Positions 1 to 8,918 are shown, counted from the stretch's first letter. The stretch is DNA of 64,000 bases from Bacillus horti (GCF_030813115.1 NZ_JAUSTY010000010.1:1-64000), one strand, 5' to 3'. Notes: generated by a model not told the origin, from the letters alone. A program made the numbers and translations.

Positions 1-130
1 TGGCAGAAGTAAACTAAAGAAATTAGCATTGTAGGTAATTACGCAAGCCAAAGAAAGAAGAACATCGGAAAGCCGTATGAGGGAAAACTTCACGTACGGT
101 TTGATGAGGAGGAGCTGGAATGAGTAAAGG
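1..130 (+). mobile_element. 3' end of a group II intron (domain V region)
   Basis: Bases about 68-108 read AGCCGTATG, a short arm, GAAAA-type loop, then CACGTACGGTTT. This is the classic domain V hairpin of a bacterial group II intron, with the AGC triad at its start. Only the tail of the element is in the window; any reverse transcriptase would lie upstream of base 1. The exact 3' splice boundary is unclear. A perfect 7-bp hairpin (GGCGACC/GGTCGCC, about 129-146) follows and could be domain VI or the flanking site. Domain V identity is fairly sure, the boundary is not. Confidence 0.65.
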
Positions 131-191
131 CGACCTCACGGTCGCCAAGAAAATTTCAGTTCTTTACTCTACCAGAATTAATAAGTTTTGC

Positions 192-391
192 AGGTAGATA
201 GTATAAGAAAAACTAAGGCTTTTTCCAGGACCTGGCGATAAGCCAAGTTTTTCTAACAGTCTAAGAATTTATGAAATTTGATACAATGATTTCCTCAAGT
301 TTTATAAATTCTGGCAGCATGTAAAAGCTTCCTCTAATGATGGACTAGACGACTTCTTTGAGAAGGCTTCGATAGAAGTTTTTCTAACATG
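192..391. repeat. Structured dispersed repeat, copy 1
   Basis: This is about 200 bp of non-coding DNA. It shares several blocks, in reverse order and complement, with 60732-60928. It contains a hairpin near 206-256 (AGAAAAACT arms closing on AAGTTTTTCT) and a second 18-bp stem (264-281 with 295-312). A block containing CTTCCTCTAATGATGGACTA follows. The second stem differs in sequence from the equivalent stem in the other copy yet still pairs fully, so structure seems conserved. No open reading frame is seen. It may be a MITE-like or RNA-encoding element. Confidence 0.7.
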
Positions 392-585
392 AAAAAGGGA
401 GTGAAATTACATTTAAATGGAGAACTATAGACATTATAGAAAAAATATGAAATTTCAGTAATTTAATTTTGCTAATTACCACAAATTTCATAATATTTTC
501 TTGACTTCCTTTACTCTAATGAGGTAGCCTATTATAAATTAATTCACAATTTGTATGCAGAAGACGATGGAAGGCTGGGTGACAT

Positions 586-1749
586 ATGCTCCAAGAGAGA
601 ATACTACAATCCCTCTATAAAAAGAAATCAATTGATCAACGCAAGCTATCTCGCGTTGCTGGAGTGAATGATTCAACAATATCGAGATATCTAAATGGCT
701 ATGAGCAGCTCAATTTTGAATCTACTCTTAAAATCGTAAAGCACCTCTATCAAGATAAAGAAAAAGAGATTATGGAGGAATATGTCGTAACACAGAAATC
801 AAGAAATGCAAGATATTCGATGGAATATTGCATCATGAATCAATTACCCGTTTTTTGTGATCAAATCCTCGAAAAGCTTTCTACCTCAAGTAATCCTATT
901 GATAAAGAATGGGCTAGTATGTATAGTCTCATCCGCCTACGTCGCACAAAAAAGCTCAACCCATCAGAACTGCTAAAGCAGGTTGAAATCATAAATCCTA
1001 GAGAATTAGACATGCAGGTATTGAAGGGAATTTTAAAAGGCTATATATATTTCGATATGAAGGATTATTACTCAGTGGCTATGCATATTAGGGAAACGGA
1101 AGTTCTGCTTCAGGAGATGAAAGAAGGTTTCATTAAGGAAGCTTACCAAGTACGTTTTGGGCTAATTATGAACTATGTTTCCTTGTTCGCTAACGATGTG
1201 GAGAAGGCTAGATATTATAGCTCGCTAGTAATTGGACAGGATTATTTTGAGAGGTCGAAAGCTGTAGCTTATCATCATCTTGGTCATTCCTATTTATTTG
1301 AGGATTATGAGAAGTCCAAGCAATATTTTGATAAAGCGATTGAGCTGTTTAAGAAGTACAATCCGGAAGATGAGCGAATTAGAATAGCCCATTTCAATTT
1401 TGCGTTTCTTCAAACATACTGGGGAAAAAGACGGGAGTTCCCGCTCGATTTCAAAAATGATGCTGAAAAAAGTGATTATGTGTTTTATCTGATTCAAAGA
1501 GGAGAAACGAATAAAGCAAAGCAGCTTATTGATGAAATAGATTTTAATGAAATACCAGAATGGAATAAAGCGTTCTACTTATACTATCAAGGCTTGCTAC
1601 ACAAGGAAAGGGATTATTTTTATCAATCCATTGAGAGGTTTCGGAAAGCAGGAGATTACTTTCATCTTAAGCCAGCTGTTGAAGAGCTTCGTAAGCTTGG
1701 CGAAAGTGAGATCGCTTTAAGCATGCTCTCAACAAGGGAAAGGTTCTAG
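586..1749 (+). CDS. AimR-like peptide-responsive transcriptional regulator (orphan copy 1)
   Basis: The 387-residue protein has an N-terminal helix-turn-helix (about residues 17-40, RKLSRVAGVNDSTISRYLNG) followed by all-helical, TPR-like repeats to the C-terminus. This matches the architecture of AimR, the arbitrium receptor of SPbeta-type phages, and of related Rap/PlcR-type receptors. It is clearly paralogous to the two genes at 33176-34360 and 34765-35958 (shared MLxERIL start, AGxxxSxISRxLxGxE and TQKSRNAR motifs). The start is fixed by that alignment. No secreted-peptide gene is visible downstream before the terminator at 1761-1807, so this copy looks orphan. AimR-like is a family inference; the ligand and target are unknown. 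Confidence 0.75.
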   Translation: MLQERILQSLYKKKSIDQRKLSRVAGVNDSTISRYLNGYEQLNFESTLKIVKHLYQDKEKEIMEEYVVTQKSRNARYSMEYCIMNQLPVFCDQILEKLSTSSNPIDKEWASMYSLIRLRRTKKLNPSELLKQVEIINPRELDMQVLKGILKGYIYFDMKDYYSVAMHIRETEVLLQEMKEGFIKEAYQVRFGLIMNYVSLFANDVEKARYYSSLVIGQDYFERSKAVAYHHLGHSYLFEDYEKSKQYFDKAIELFKKYNPEDERIRIAHFNFAFLQTYWGKRREFPLDFKNDAEKSDYVFYLIQRGETNKAKQLIDEIDFNEIPEWNKAFYLYYQGLLHKERDYFYQSIERFRKAGDYFHLKPAVEELRKLGESEIALSMLSTRERF

Positions 1750-1760
1750 TCCACATATTA

Positions 1761-1807
1761 AGTCTGCCTACAGTCGAGGAGTTTCTTCGTATAGGCAGGC
1801 TTTTTTT
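1761..1807 (+). terminator. Rho-independent terminator after the AimR-like gene
   Basis: AGTCTGCCTA (1761-1770) pairs with TAGGCAGGCT (1792-1801) with one G-T wobble, followed by a run of T. It lies 12 bases after the stop codon and leaves no room for a co-transcribed peptide gene. The rest of the interval to 2052 shows no further gene. Confidence 0.85.
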
Positions 1808-2052
1808 GTAGGATAAAATTTATGGTTTCGTTAGCACTCGGTGATTATCATCAACGTTGATGAATGTCGAATGGTGCAACTTGATCATCAGTAAAACGTA
1901 AAAGAATAGTAGGTCCTGATATGAGTGAGTGAAGGGCTACTTGTGATATATAGGTTAAGATTAGACGTAGAAAGGGAATAAGGAACGAATAATAAAGAAA
2001 TGAAATGAATAGTTCTCTAGCTTTTTATAGAAATTAAAGAAGAGGTAAAAGT

Positions 2053-4215
2053 ATGGAAAAAGACATAACTGAAACGACATCAAAGCCTACTAATAAAAAA
2101 CTTCGAGTGCTTAAGTTTGCCTTAGGCACATTTGCTATTCTTTTTGTACTAGTGACAATTGTGCTAGGAGCAACAGCTTGTACAATTGTACAGGGAGTGC
2201 AATTTGATGAATCTAAGCTCAAAATGATTGAAGCAAGTTCGATTTACGATCAAAATGGTGAGCAGGTTGCGGCATTGTTTACTGAAAATAGAACATATGT
2301 TTCCTATGAAGATATCCCTGAATTATTAATTGAGGCGTTTATTGCTGTGGAGGATCAGCGGTTTTATGAGCATGAGGGCATTGATTATCGCTCTATTGCT
2401 CGTGCTATTTATCGGGATATTAAGTCTGGCACAAAGGCCGAAGGTGGAAGTACGATCACCCAGCAGCTAGTAAAGAATGTGTTTCTGACACACGATAAGG
2501 ATTGGATGAGAAAAGCAGAAGAAGTGGTTATCGCTCTGGAGCTTGAAAAGAAATATTCAAAGCAGGATATTCTCGAAATGTACTTAAATTATATTTACTT
2601 CGGACATGGTGCACATGGAATTGCAGCAGCCTCCCAGCAATATTTTGATAAAACGGTGGATGAGCTTGAGCTCCATGAAATAGCGATGCTTGCAGCCTTA
2701 CCAAAAGCACCAGGGCATTTTTCCCCATTACTTGAAAGCAATCAGGAAAGAAGCGAGCAGCGCAGGGCACTAGTGCTGCGTTTAATGGCTGATCAAGGCA
2801 GAATTACAGAGGAAGAAAGAGAGCATGCCGTAGGGCAGCCTCTTGATCTTTCAGGAGGAGATCCTGTTGAGAATGAAGCACTGTGGACGTATATAGATAT
2901 GGTTATGGATGAGGCACGAGACAGATATGGGATTAGTCATGAGGAGTTATATACAGGCGGCTATCAAATTTATACGGCTTTACAGACTGGTGCCCAAGAG
3001 GCCATGTATGATGCTCTCCGTTTGGACGGTGAGCTAGCGGAGAGATTCTTTCCTTTTTCCGGTCAAAATCAACATGTTCAGGGGAGTATGGTGATCATTG
3101 ATCATCAAACTGGAGCTGTTACAGCAGCTATGGGAGGAAGGGATTACGTTAGAAGAGGCTTAAACAGGGTGGATAGAGAATCGAGACAGCCTGGTTCGAC
3201 TTTTAAGCCTATTGTTGCTTACACTCCTGCTTTGGAGGCTGGTTTGCAGCCATATAGCTTAGTTTTGGATGAGTTGCAGACATATCCCGGAGATTATAGC
3301 CCACGCAATTACGATGGAGTATATAGAGGAAATGTAACGATGCTTGATGCTGTCAAGCACTCCTATAACGCTCCTGCTGTGTGGATGCTGAATGAAGTAG
3401 GTATTCAAGCTGGGATAGAGACAGCTGAACGATTTGGCTTTAACCATGTTGAACGGAAGCTAGGGGTAGCTTTAGGTGATACGAGAACAAGCCCGTTAAA
3501 GCTAGCATCAGCGTATGGGACATATGGGAATAATGGGGTTCAATCAGAGCCATATTTTATCGAAAAAATTACAGATCGTGAAGGACAGGTACTATTTGAG
3601 CATGAGCCACAGCAAAAGCGAATCGTAACGGAACAAACGGCTTGGTATATGACAAGTATGCTGCGTGAAGTTATTGCAGAGGGGACGGGTACAAGGGCCA
3701 GATTAAGTCAGCAGGAAATCGCAGGGAAAACTGGAACCACTCAAGGGCTGCATGGTGGCTCCGGTGTCAGAGATGCTTGGTTTGTTGGCTACACTCCACA
3801 ATATGTGGCGGCTGTCTGGATGGGCTTTGACAGTCAAGAGGAAGCTCATGTGATGGAAACCTCGGGTGGGAATCATCCTGCGTTAATCTATCAATATGTA
3901 ATGGAACAGGCACTAGCTGGCCAGCCAGTTTTAGCGTTTCAGAAGCCGGAGGGTGTTTTAGATCCTGTTCCAACAAGAGAGTCAATTCGTGAACAGAAGA
4001 AGAAAGAGAGAGAAGAGAAAAGAAAAGAACGTGAGCAGGAAAGAGAACGGAAAAAGCTAGAGCGGGAACAGAAGAAAGAAGAACGTAAGAAGGAAAGGGA
4101 AGAGAAGAAGAGACAGAAGGAAGAAGAGAAGAAACGTAAGCAGGAGGAAAAGAGAATGAAAGAGGAAGAGCAGAACAATGATGATGAAAGATGGTATGAT
4201 TGGCTAAGAAGATAA
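2053..4215 (+). CDS. Class A penicillin-binding protein (PBP1A family), Lys/Glu-rich tail
   Basis: This bifunctional peptidoglycan synthase has 720 residues. A membrane anchor spans about 20-45. The glycosyltransferase-51 domain carries the catalytic-Glu motif EDQRFYEHEG starting at residue 100 and the GGSTITQQL motif. The transpeptidase domain has SxxK at 382-385 (STFK), SYN at 437-439 and KTGT at 559-562, so all catalytic motifs are intact. The C-terminus (about 640-715) is a low-complexity run of Lys, Glu, Arg and Gln, predicted helical and highly charged. The start has the ribosome site AGAAGAGG. It is a close paralogue of the gene at 5723; the two differ mainly in their tails. Confidence 0.95.
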   Translation: MEKDITETTSKPTNKKLRVLKFALGTFAILFVLVTIVLGATACTIVQGVQFDESKLKMIEASSIYDQNGEQVAALFTENRTYVSYEDIPELLIEAFIAVEDQRFYEHEGIDYRSIARAIYRDIKSGTKAEGGSTITQQLVKNVFLTHDKDWMRKAEEVVIALELEKKYSKQDILEMYLNYIYFGHGAHGIAAASQQYFDKTVDELELHEIAMLAALPKAPGHFSPLLESNQERSEQRRALVLRLMADQGRITEEEREHAVGQPLDLSGGDPVENEALWTYIDMVMDEARDRYGISHEELYTGGYQIYTALQTGAQEAMYDALRLDGELAERFFPFSGQNQHVQGSMVIIDHQTGAVTAAMGGRDYVRRGLNRVDRESRQPGSTFKPIVAYTPALEAGLQPYSLVLDELQTYPGDYSPRNYDGVYRGNVTMLDAVKHSYNAPAVWMLNEVGIQAGIETAERFGFNHVERKLGVALGDTRTSPLKLASAYGTYGNNGVQSEPYFIEKITDREGQVLFEHEPQQKRIVTEQTAWYMTSMLREVIAEGTGTRARLSQQEIAGKTGTTQGLHGGSGVRDAWFVGYTPQYVAAVWMGFDSQEEAHVMETSGGNHPALIYQYVMEQALAGQPVLAFQKPEGVLDPVPTRESIREQKKKEREEKRKEREQERERKKLEREQKKEERKKEREEKKRQKEEEKKRKQEEKRMKEEEQNNDDERWYDWLRR

Positions 4216-4309
4216 AGAAAATACTTATAAATTGAGCTGGATGATAAGTAAGTAGAAAGTTATAAAATTACCTTTTAAGTGAAAAATGGATAGAAGGAAG
4301 GCTAGAAAT

Positions 4310-4873
4310 ATGCAAGAAGAAATCTATGTAGGTAGTCGAAATCAAGCTAAGCTTAAGGCAGTTGAGCTTGCTATACAGGAATTAAAGCAAAAGGGAGTGG
4401 ATATGCCAACCTTTCAGGTTATCGGAGTAGATGTTCCGTCTGGTGTAGCCGCACAGCCTTACTCTGATGAGGAAACAATTTCAGGGGCTTTAAATCGTTG
4501 CTTGGAGCTGAAAAAGAACTATCCAGCTTCTCTATGTATTGGTCTAGAAGGAGGAGTACAGCGGAACCATGAGGGACTGTTCGTTTGTAACTGGGGTGTT
4601 CTGCTTGACGAGCACGGAAAGAAGTACGTAGCTTCAGGAGCAAGGGTTAAATTGCCTGAAGAAGTTGCAGAAGGCTTAGATAACGGTAAGGAATTAAGTG
4701 AAATGATGGAACTGTATAGTAAGAGGAAGGATATTCGTAGTAAAGAAGGAGCCATCGGTATCCTTACGGAAGGCTTACTCGATCGCTCCACTATGTTTGC
4801 TCAGGTTACACTCCTGCTCTTTGGGCAAAAGCTACATGCTCAAGACGGAGCTTATTCGGTAGCAAAAATGTAA
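4310..4873 (+). CDS. DUF84 family non-canonical purine NTP phosphatase (YjjX-like)
   Basis: The 187-residue product begins YVGSRNQAKLKAVELA, the nucleotide-binding start of the ITPase-like DUF84/YjjX fold. It continues with the family signatures GLEGGV and SKEGAIGILT. Members hydrolyse inosine/xanthosine triphosphates and clean the nucleotide pool. An upstream in-frame ATG at 4286 exists, but GGAAGG sits correctly before the ATG at 4310, which also gives the family N-terminus. The 3' end overlaps the convergent ytoQ gene by 22 bases. Confidence 0.85.
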   Translation: MQEEIYVGSRNQAKLKAVELAIQELKQKGVDMPTFQVIGVDVPSGVAAQPYSDEETISGALNRCLELKKNYPASLCIGLEGGVQRNHEGLFVCNWGVLLDEHGKKYVASGARVKLPEEVAEGLDNGKELSEMMELYSKRKDIRSKEGAIGILTEGLLDRSTMFAQVTLLLFGQKLHAQDGAYSVAKM

Positions 4874-5298
4874 GCTAGCGCTTCAATCGCTTGTTCTGGT
4901 GTTTGGACGACAACCTGTGCTTTGTTAGATAGTTCTTTAAGAGCGTGATGAAGCTCACCAGGGCGGATAAGAATTAGGGGCTTCCCTAACGTTATGGCTG
5001 CACTGGCATCCATCGCAGTATTCCATTGCTTATAGGATGTACCGAATAAAGCCACAACCACATCAGCTTTATTTAACAACACCTGTGTTCTCAGATTATT
5101 GATTTGAGATGCAGCTTCGTCTTTAAGAATAGGGTTTGGCTGTTCACCTAAAATCTCTTCTCCTATATCATCAGAACGATCATGGTTTTCCATGGGACCG
5201 ACGAAATCGATAGGTAGATCATGAGAACGAGCGAGCTTTCTAAAGTCATTACGCCAGTCACTGTGAACGTGACCAGCTAGATATACGGTTAAACGCAT
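4852..5298 (-). CDS. ytoQ: YtoQ family protein
   Basis: The 148-residue product begins MRLTVYLAGHVHSDWR and contains GTSYKQWNTAMDASAA, typical of the Bacillus YtoQ family. That family resembles the nucleoside 2-deoxyribosyltransferase fold, but its biochemical role is not established. The ATG at 5298 is chosen because TTGGAGG lies 8-12 bases upstream. A longer reading would start at a TTG inside that ribosome site. It converges on, and overlaps by 22 bases, the DUF84 gene. Confidence 0.85.
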   Translation of the reverse strand: MRLTVYLAGHVHSDWRNDFRKLARSHDLPIDFVGPMENHDRSDDIGEEILGEQPNPILKDEAASQINNLRTQVLLNKADVVVALFGTSYKQWNTAMDASAAITLGKPLILIRPGELHHALKELSNKAQVVVQTPEQAIEALAYIFATE

Positions 5299-5722
5299 GA
5301 AATCAGCCTCCAATTTATTAGGTTAGTGCCTATTTTAAGTGTTATTATATACCATACCCTTTTCAAAGCGTATAAAACGAGCTGAAAATATGGCGAAATA
5401 AGAACAATAACGAAGGGATATGCAACTTTTTGTAGCGTGCTCCGTTTATATACTGCGAGGGGAGTGATCCAGTCATCTCCCCACATAACCTATAGAGGAG
5501 ACGAATGTAGGTGGTGTGTTTCGTCTTCTATATGCATTAAGATTTCCGTCAAAGGGGTATGCATAGTAGGTAAAACAAAAATTCCATGAGTGTAAGCAGG
5601 TGCAGATAGGATGGTTTGTGCTGGGGGGTCAACCATGATATCTAGCAGTCTGCACGAACAACAAGAGAAATTTAGGCGGGCTCAAGGAAATTTTTGCACT
5701 TTAAAGATATGGAGTTGAAGCT
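5299..5722. other. Intergenic region with an imperfect hairpin
   Basis: These 424 bases hold no convincing gene. An imperfect hairpin is present: TATAGAGGAGACGAA (5491-5505) against TTCGTCTTCTATA (5520-5532), with a 2-base bulge and no T tract. The region must carry the divergent promoters of ytoQ and the second PBP gene, but no clear -35/-10 pair could be fixed. Confidence 0.4.
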
Positions 5723-8260
5723 ATGAGTAAGAAAAAGAAGAAGAAGATAAATATAAAGGTCGTTACGTTATCCGTTATCGGCGTCTTCTTTTTAGTAGGA
5801 ATAGTGTTAGCTGCTTTTATGGGATTTATTTTAGTCCAAAATTATGAAATAGATGAAACAAAGCTAGAAATGATGGAAGCTACTATTTTGTTTGATCAAC
5901 AAGGCAATGAGGCTACCAAGCTTTATACGCAAAATAGAGAGTATGTAAGTATTGATCAAATGCCGCAAGAGCTTTTAGACGCTTTTGTTACGATTGAAGA
6001 TCAGAGGTTTTATGAGCATGGTGGTATTGATTTTAGAGCCATTGCTCGAGCATTATATAGAGATATTATCGCTAGAAGCTTTGTTGAAGGTGGAAGTACA
6101 ATTACACAGCAGCTGGCAAAAAATGTGTTTCTATCACACGAAAAGAAGCTGCTTAGAAAAACAGAAGAGGTTCTTATTGCCATTAACCTAGAGAAGCAAT
6201 ATACCAAGGATGAAATCCTTGAGATGTATTTAAACTATATTTATTTTGGTCATGGAGCTCATGGTATTTCTGCCGCTGCTCAGGTCTATTTTAATAAAGA
6301 GGTGGAAGATCTAAATTTAACTGAAATAGGTTTACTAGCCGCCCTACCAAGAGGTCCGGGACTGTATTCACCTTTTATTGAAGGAAACGAAGAGAGAAGT
6401 GAACAGCGCCGAAAGCTAGTTATACGTGAAATGTATAATCAGGGGCGAATTTCAGAGGCAGATAGAGACGAAGCACTTGAAGCACCTTTAGAATTAACTG
6501 AAGTAAGCAATTCATCGAACCCAGCGATGGATACATTCATTGATATGGTCATTAGAGAAGCGCAAAATCGCCTAGATGTGACTCAAGACGACATTTTTAC
6601 TGGTGGTTATAAAATCTATACCACTTTAGATATGAAAGCCCAGGAAGCGATGTACGAGGCAATCAACAAGGATAGTGCTGCCTCAGCTGAGCTTTTTCCT
6701 GAATCAAGTGCAGATCAAATAATTCAGGGAAGTATGGTCATCATGGATCATTCCACAGGTGGGGTTTCAGCGGTTATAGGTGGTCGTGATTATGTACGGA
6801 CTGGAACTAACAGAGCAACGGCTAATGTTCGTTCTCCAGGTTCCACGTTTAAGCCTATTGCTGCTTACGCTCCTGCCTTAGAAATGGGCTGGAATCCGTA
6901 TGATCTGATTGTGGATGAGCAAATGTCCTTTGGAAACTATTCACCTAGAAACTATGATAATGTCTATCGTGGAAGAGTAACGATGATTGACGCGATAAGA
7001 CAGTCCTATAATATCCCTGCTGTATGGACACTTAATGAGATTGGGGTAGACCGAGGTGTTCAATCTGCTAATGATTTTGGAATTGAAAATTTAAATCGTG
7101 AGCTAGGGATCGCTCTAGGAGGAAGTGTTCAAACTAGTCCAATGGGAATGGCTACAGCGTTTGGTGTTTTTGCTAATGAAGGGGTTAAGATTGAGCCATA
7201 CATGATTGAACGTATTGTTGACCGTAATGGTCGCGAGGTTTATACCAATCAGCTAAACCATACACAGGTTATATCTGCTCAATCGGCTTGGTATATGACG
7301 AAAATGCTACAACGAGTAGTGCAGGATGGAACAGGAACACGTGGGCAATTAAGCCATGATATTGCAGCCAAAACGGGAACGACTCAAGGAGCGTTTGGTA
7401 ATGGTGGAGCTACGGATGCCTGGTTTGTAGGATATACCCCTAAGTATGTTGCTGCTGTTTGGATGGGGTATGATTCTGTAAGTGAAAATCATATCATGCA
7501 GACTTCAGGGGGGAATCATCCAGCACGTGTATTCAAATATGTAATGGATCGTGTATTAGAGGGGCAGGAGCCTCTTAGATTCCAGAGACCAGAGGGTGTT
7601 AGTGAGCTAGTTCCTCCAGTTCGTTTACAGCCAATTCAGGATTTACAGGCATTTTTAAATGTTACCTGGGATATGGAGGTTTCTGTAGATCTAGATTTCA
7701 CACCAAATGAAGATGATCGTGTCGGCTACCGAATCTATCGTCTGACTCCTGGCACAGAAGATAGACAAATGCTTGCTGAGATTGGTAAAGGAGAGCTTGT
7801 CGATGGAAGACGTTGGTCAGATACGAACGTATCCTTTAATGACCTGCAAAACTATCAGGTGGTTCCATATAATATGGATACTGGACAAGAAGGAGACGCA
7901 TCTAACGTAGCTTCTGTTCAAATTAATCCTGGACAGTTTGAAGGCAGAGAGGGAGTAGAGTACGATGATGACTTTGCGGAATGGCTTCAGGATCTAATTG
8001 ATAGCTTTAATGGTGGCGGAAACAATGGTCAAGGGAATGATGAGGAAGAAGAGAACGAGGGTAACGAGAATGGTAACGGCAATGGAAACAATGGCAACGG
8101 AGATGGAAATGGTCCGCCAGATCATTCAAACGGAAACCCTGATAACGGTGATGGAGAGGAAACACCAGATGATCAAGAGGAAGAGCCAAGCAGTGGTGAT
8201 GGCGAGCCTCCAGAGGGTGAAGAAGAGTCTGATGAAGAAGTTGACGGAAATAACGGTTAA
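5723..8260 (+). CDS. Class A penicillin-binding protein (PBP1A family), acidic Gly/Asn-rich tail
   Basis: The 845-residue paralogue of the PBP at 2053 has a poly-Lys N-terminus and a membrane anchor at about 18-40. The glycosyltransferase motif EDQRFYEHGG begins at Glu92. The transpeptidase motifs are SxxK at 374-377, SYN, and KTGT at 550-553. After the transpeptidase domain comes a fibronectin type III-like segment (roughly 635-740), then a long disordered tail of Gly, Asn, Glu and Asp. The same domain order (GT51, transpeptidase, FN3, acidic repeat tail) is known from Bacillus PonA. It is the more PonA-like of the pair. Confidence 0.93.
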   Translation: MSKKKKKKINIKVVTLSVIGVFFLVGIVLAAFMGFILVQNYEIDETKLEMMEATILFDQQGNEATKLYTQNREYVSIDQMPQELLDAFVTIEDQRFYEHGGIDFRAIARALYRDIIARSFVEGGSTITQQLAKNVFLSHEKKLLRKTEEVLIAINLEKQYTKDEILEMYLNYIYFGHGAHGISAAAQVYFNKEVEDLNLTEIGLLAALPRGPGLYSPFIEGNEERSEQRRKLVIREMYNQGRISEADRDEALEAPLELTEVSNSSNPAMDTFIDMVIREAQNRLDVTQDDIFTGGYKIYTTLDMKAQEAMYEAINKDSAASAELFPESSADQIIQGSMVIMDHSTGGVSAVIGGRDYVRTGTNRATANVRSPGSTFKPIAAYAPALEMGWNPYDLIVDEQMSFGNYSPRNYDNVYRGRVTMIDAIRQSYNIPAVWTLNEIGVDRGVQSANDFGIENLNRELGIALGGSVQTSPMGMATAFGVFANEGVKIEPYMIERIVDRNGREVYTNQLNHTQVISAQSAWYMTKMLQRVVQDGTGTRGQLSHDIAAKTGTTQGAFGNGGATDAWFVGYTPKYVAAVWMGYDSVSENHIMQTSGGNHPARVFKYVMDRVLEGQEPLRFQRPEGVSELVPPVRLQPIQDLQAFLNVTWDMEVSVDLDFTPNEDDRVGYRIYRLTPGTEDRQMLAEIGKGELVDGRRWSDTNVSFNDLQNYQVVPYNMDTGQEGDASNVASVQINPGQFEGREGVEYDDDFAEWLQDLIDSFNGGGNNGQGNDEEEENEGNENGNGNGNNGNGDGNGPPDHSNGNPDNGDGEETPDDQEEEPSSGDGEPPEGEEESDEEVDGNNG

Positions 8261-8350
8261 ATAGAGACAGACTATTGGAACTAACCCTATTGGAATTAAC
8301 AATAAGTCTACAATGAGTAGGTATTAGAATTACATTAGGGTAAATATAAA

Positions 8351-8475
8351 GAGGGAGGCTGTCCTTATAAGTGAAATGATCTCCCCATATGGTAGACAGG
8401 TGAAATAGTAAAACCTGAAACCGTGAGGGGAGCATATCACAAGGAGATTTTTCTGTAGGGGATAGCCTCTTTTTT
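8351..8475. repeat. Nested stem-loop element
   Basis: GAGGCTGTCC (8355-8364) pairs with GGATAGCCTC (8460-8469), followed by a run of T. Inside lie TGATCTCCCC with GGGGAGCATATCA, and CAGGT with ACCTG, so three stems nest around one axis. It could serve as a terminator for the upstream PBP gene. Its size and nesting look more like a mobile-element remnant or MITE. Confidence 0.55.
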
Positions 8476-8486
8476 CTGTCTTCCAC

Positions 8487-8673
8487 CTCTAACGGACATT
8501 TTTGACGCTTACAGCCTTAATTTCATCCGCTTGGAGCTCTAACGGACATTTGCGACACTTAGAATAAAAAATCATCGATTTTGGCTTCATTTTCAAAGCT
8601 AAGGTGCAGATATGTCCGTTAAAATCTACAGAGGTCATAAAAACACTTCTAAGGTGCAAATTTGACCGTTAGA
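8487..8673. repeat. Four copies of a 25-bp repeat, two in each orientation
   Basis: CTCTAACGGACATTT-N-GAC-N-CTTA occurs at 8487-8511 and 8537-8562. Its inverse, CTAAGGTGCA-NATNTG-NCCGTTA, occurs at 8599-8623 and 8649-8673. The pairs can fold into a large cruciform. The element is non-coding and of intergenic-repeat type. It is not a CRISPR, because spacing and orientation are irregular. Confidence 0.75.
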
Positions 8674-8728
8674 ACTTAAGTTCGTGTGGATGCGTGAAAA
8701 AGATGCCTGTCCACTCCATATTAATTGA

Positions 8729-8772
8729 GGGGGCTGTCTCAAAAGTCATGAATAATGAGGAGTTGAGACAGC
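8729..8772. repeat. Solo palindromic element, GGGGCTGTCTCAAAAGTCAT type
   Basis: GCTGTCTCAA (8733-8742) is perfectly complementary to TTGAGACAGC (8763-8772). The left arm GGGGCTGTCTCAAAAGTCAT closely matches 55287-55306 (GGGGTTGTCCCAAAAGTCAT). Such sequences resemble transposon ends, so this is probably an insertion-sequence scar or miniature element. Confidence 0.55.
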
Positions 8773-8873
8773 ACTTTAGATATTGGGCCATCCAGAGTTG
8801 TCTGGTTGGTCTTCTTTATTATCATTTTTAATGATTTTTGTTTTTTATATTTGTGGAGCATGAAAGTTTTGGG

Positions 8874-8903
8874 TTGACATGGAGGAAATAAGGGAAGTAT
8901 AGT
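8874..8903 (+). promoter_or_regulatory. Sigma-A type promoter of the RND exporter
   Basis: TTGACA (8874-8879) and TATAGT (8898-8903) are separated by 18 bases. The twin operators lie just downstream at 8919-8967, well placed to block transcription. Confidence 0.7.
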
Positions 8904-8918
8904 ATCCATATACACAAA

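Noticed and set aside
3939-4178. Minus-strand Ser/Phe-rich reading frame
   Set aside because: Shadow of the Lys/Glu-rich tail of the first PBP; no ribosome site and meaningless composition.
8007-8486. Minus-strand 159-codon reading frame under the PBP tail
   Set aside because: It is the complement of a Gly/Asn/Glu-rich low-complexity region giving a His/Leu/Arg-rich translation; a shadow frame.
8487-8673. CRISPR-like array
   Set aside because: Only four imperfect units, two in each orientation, irregular spacing and no cas genes.
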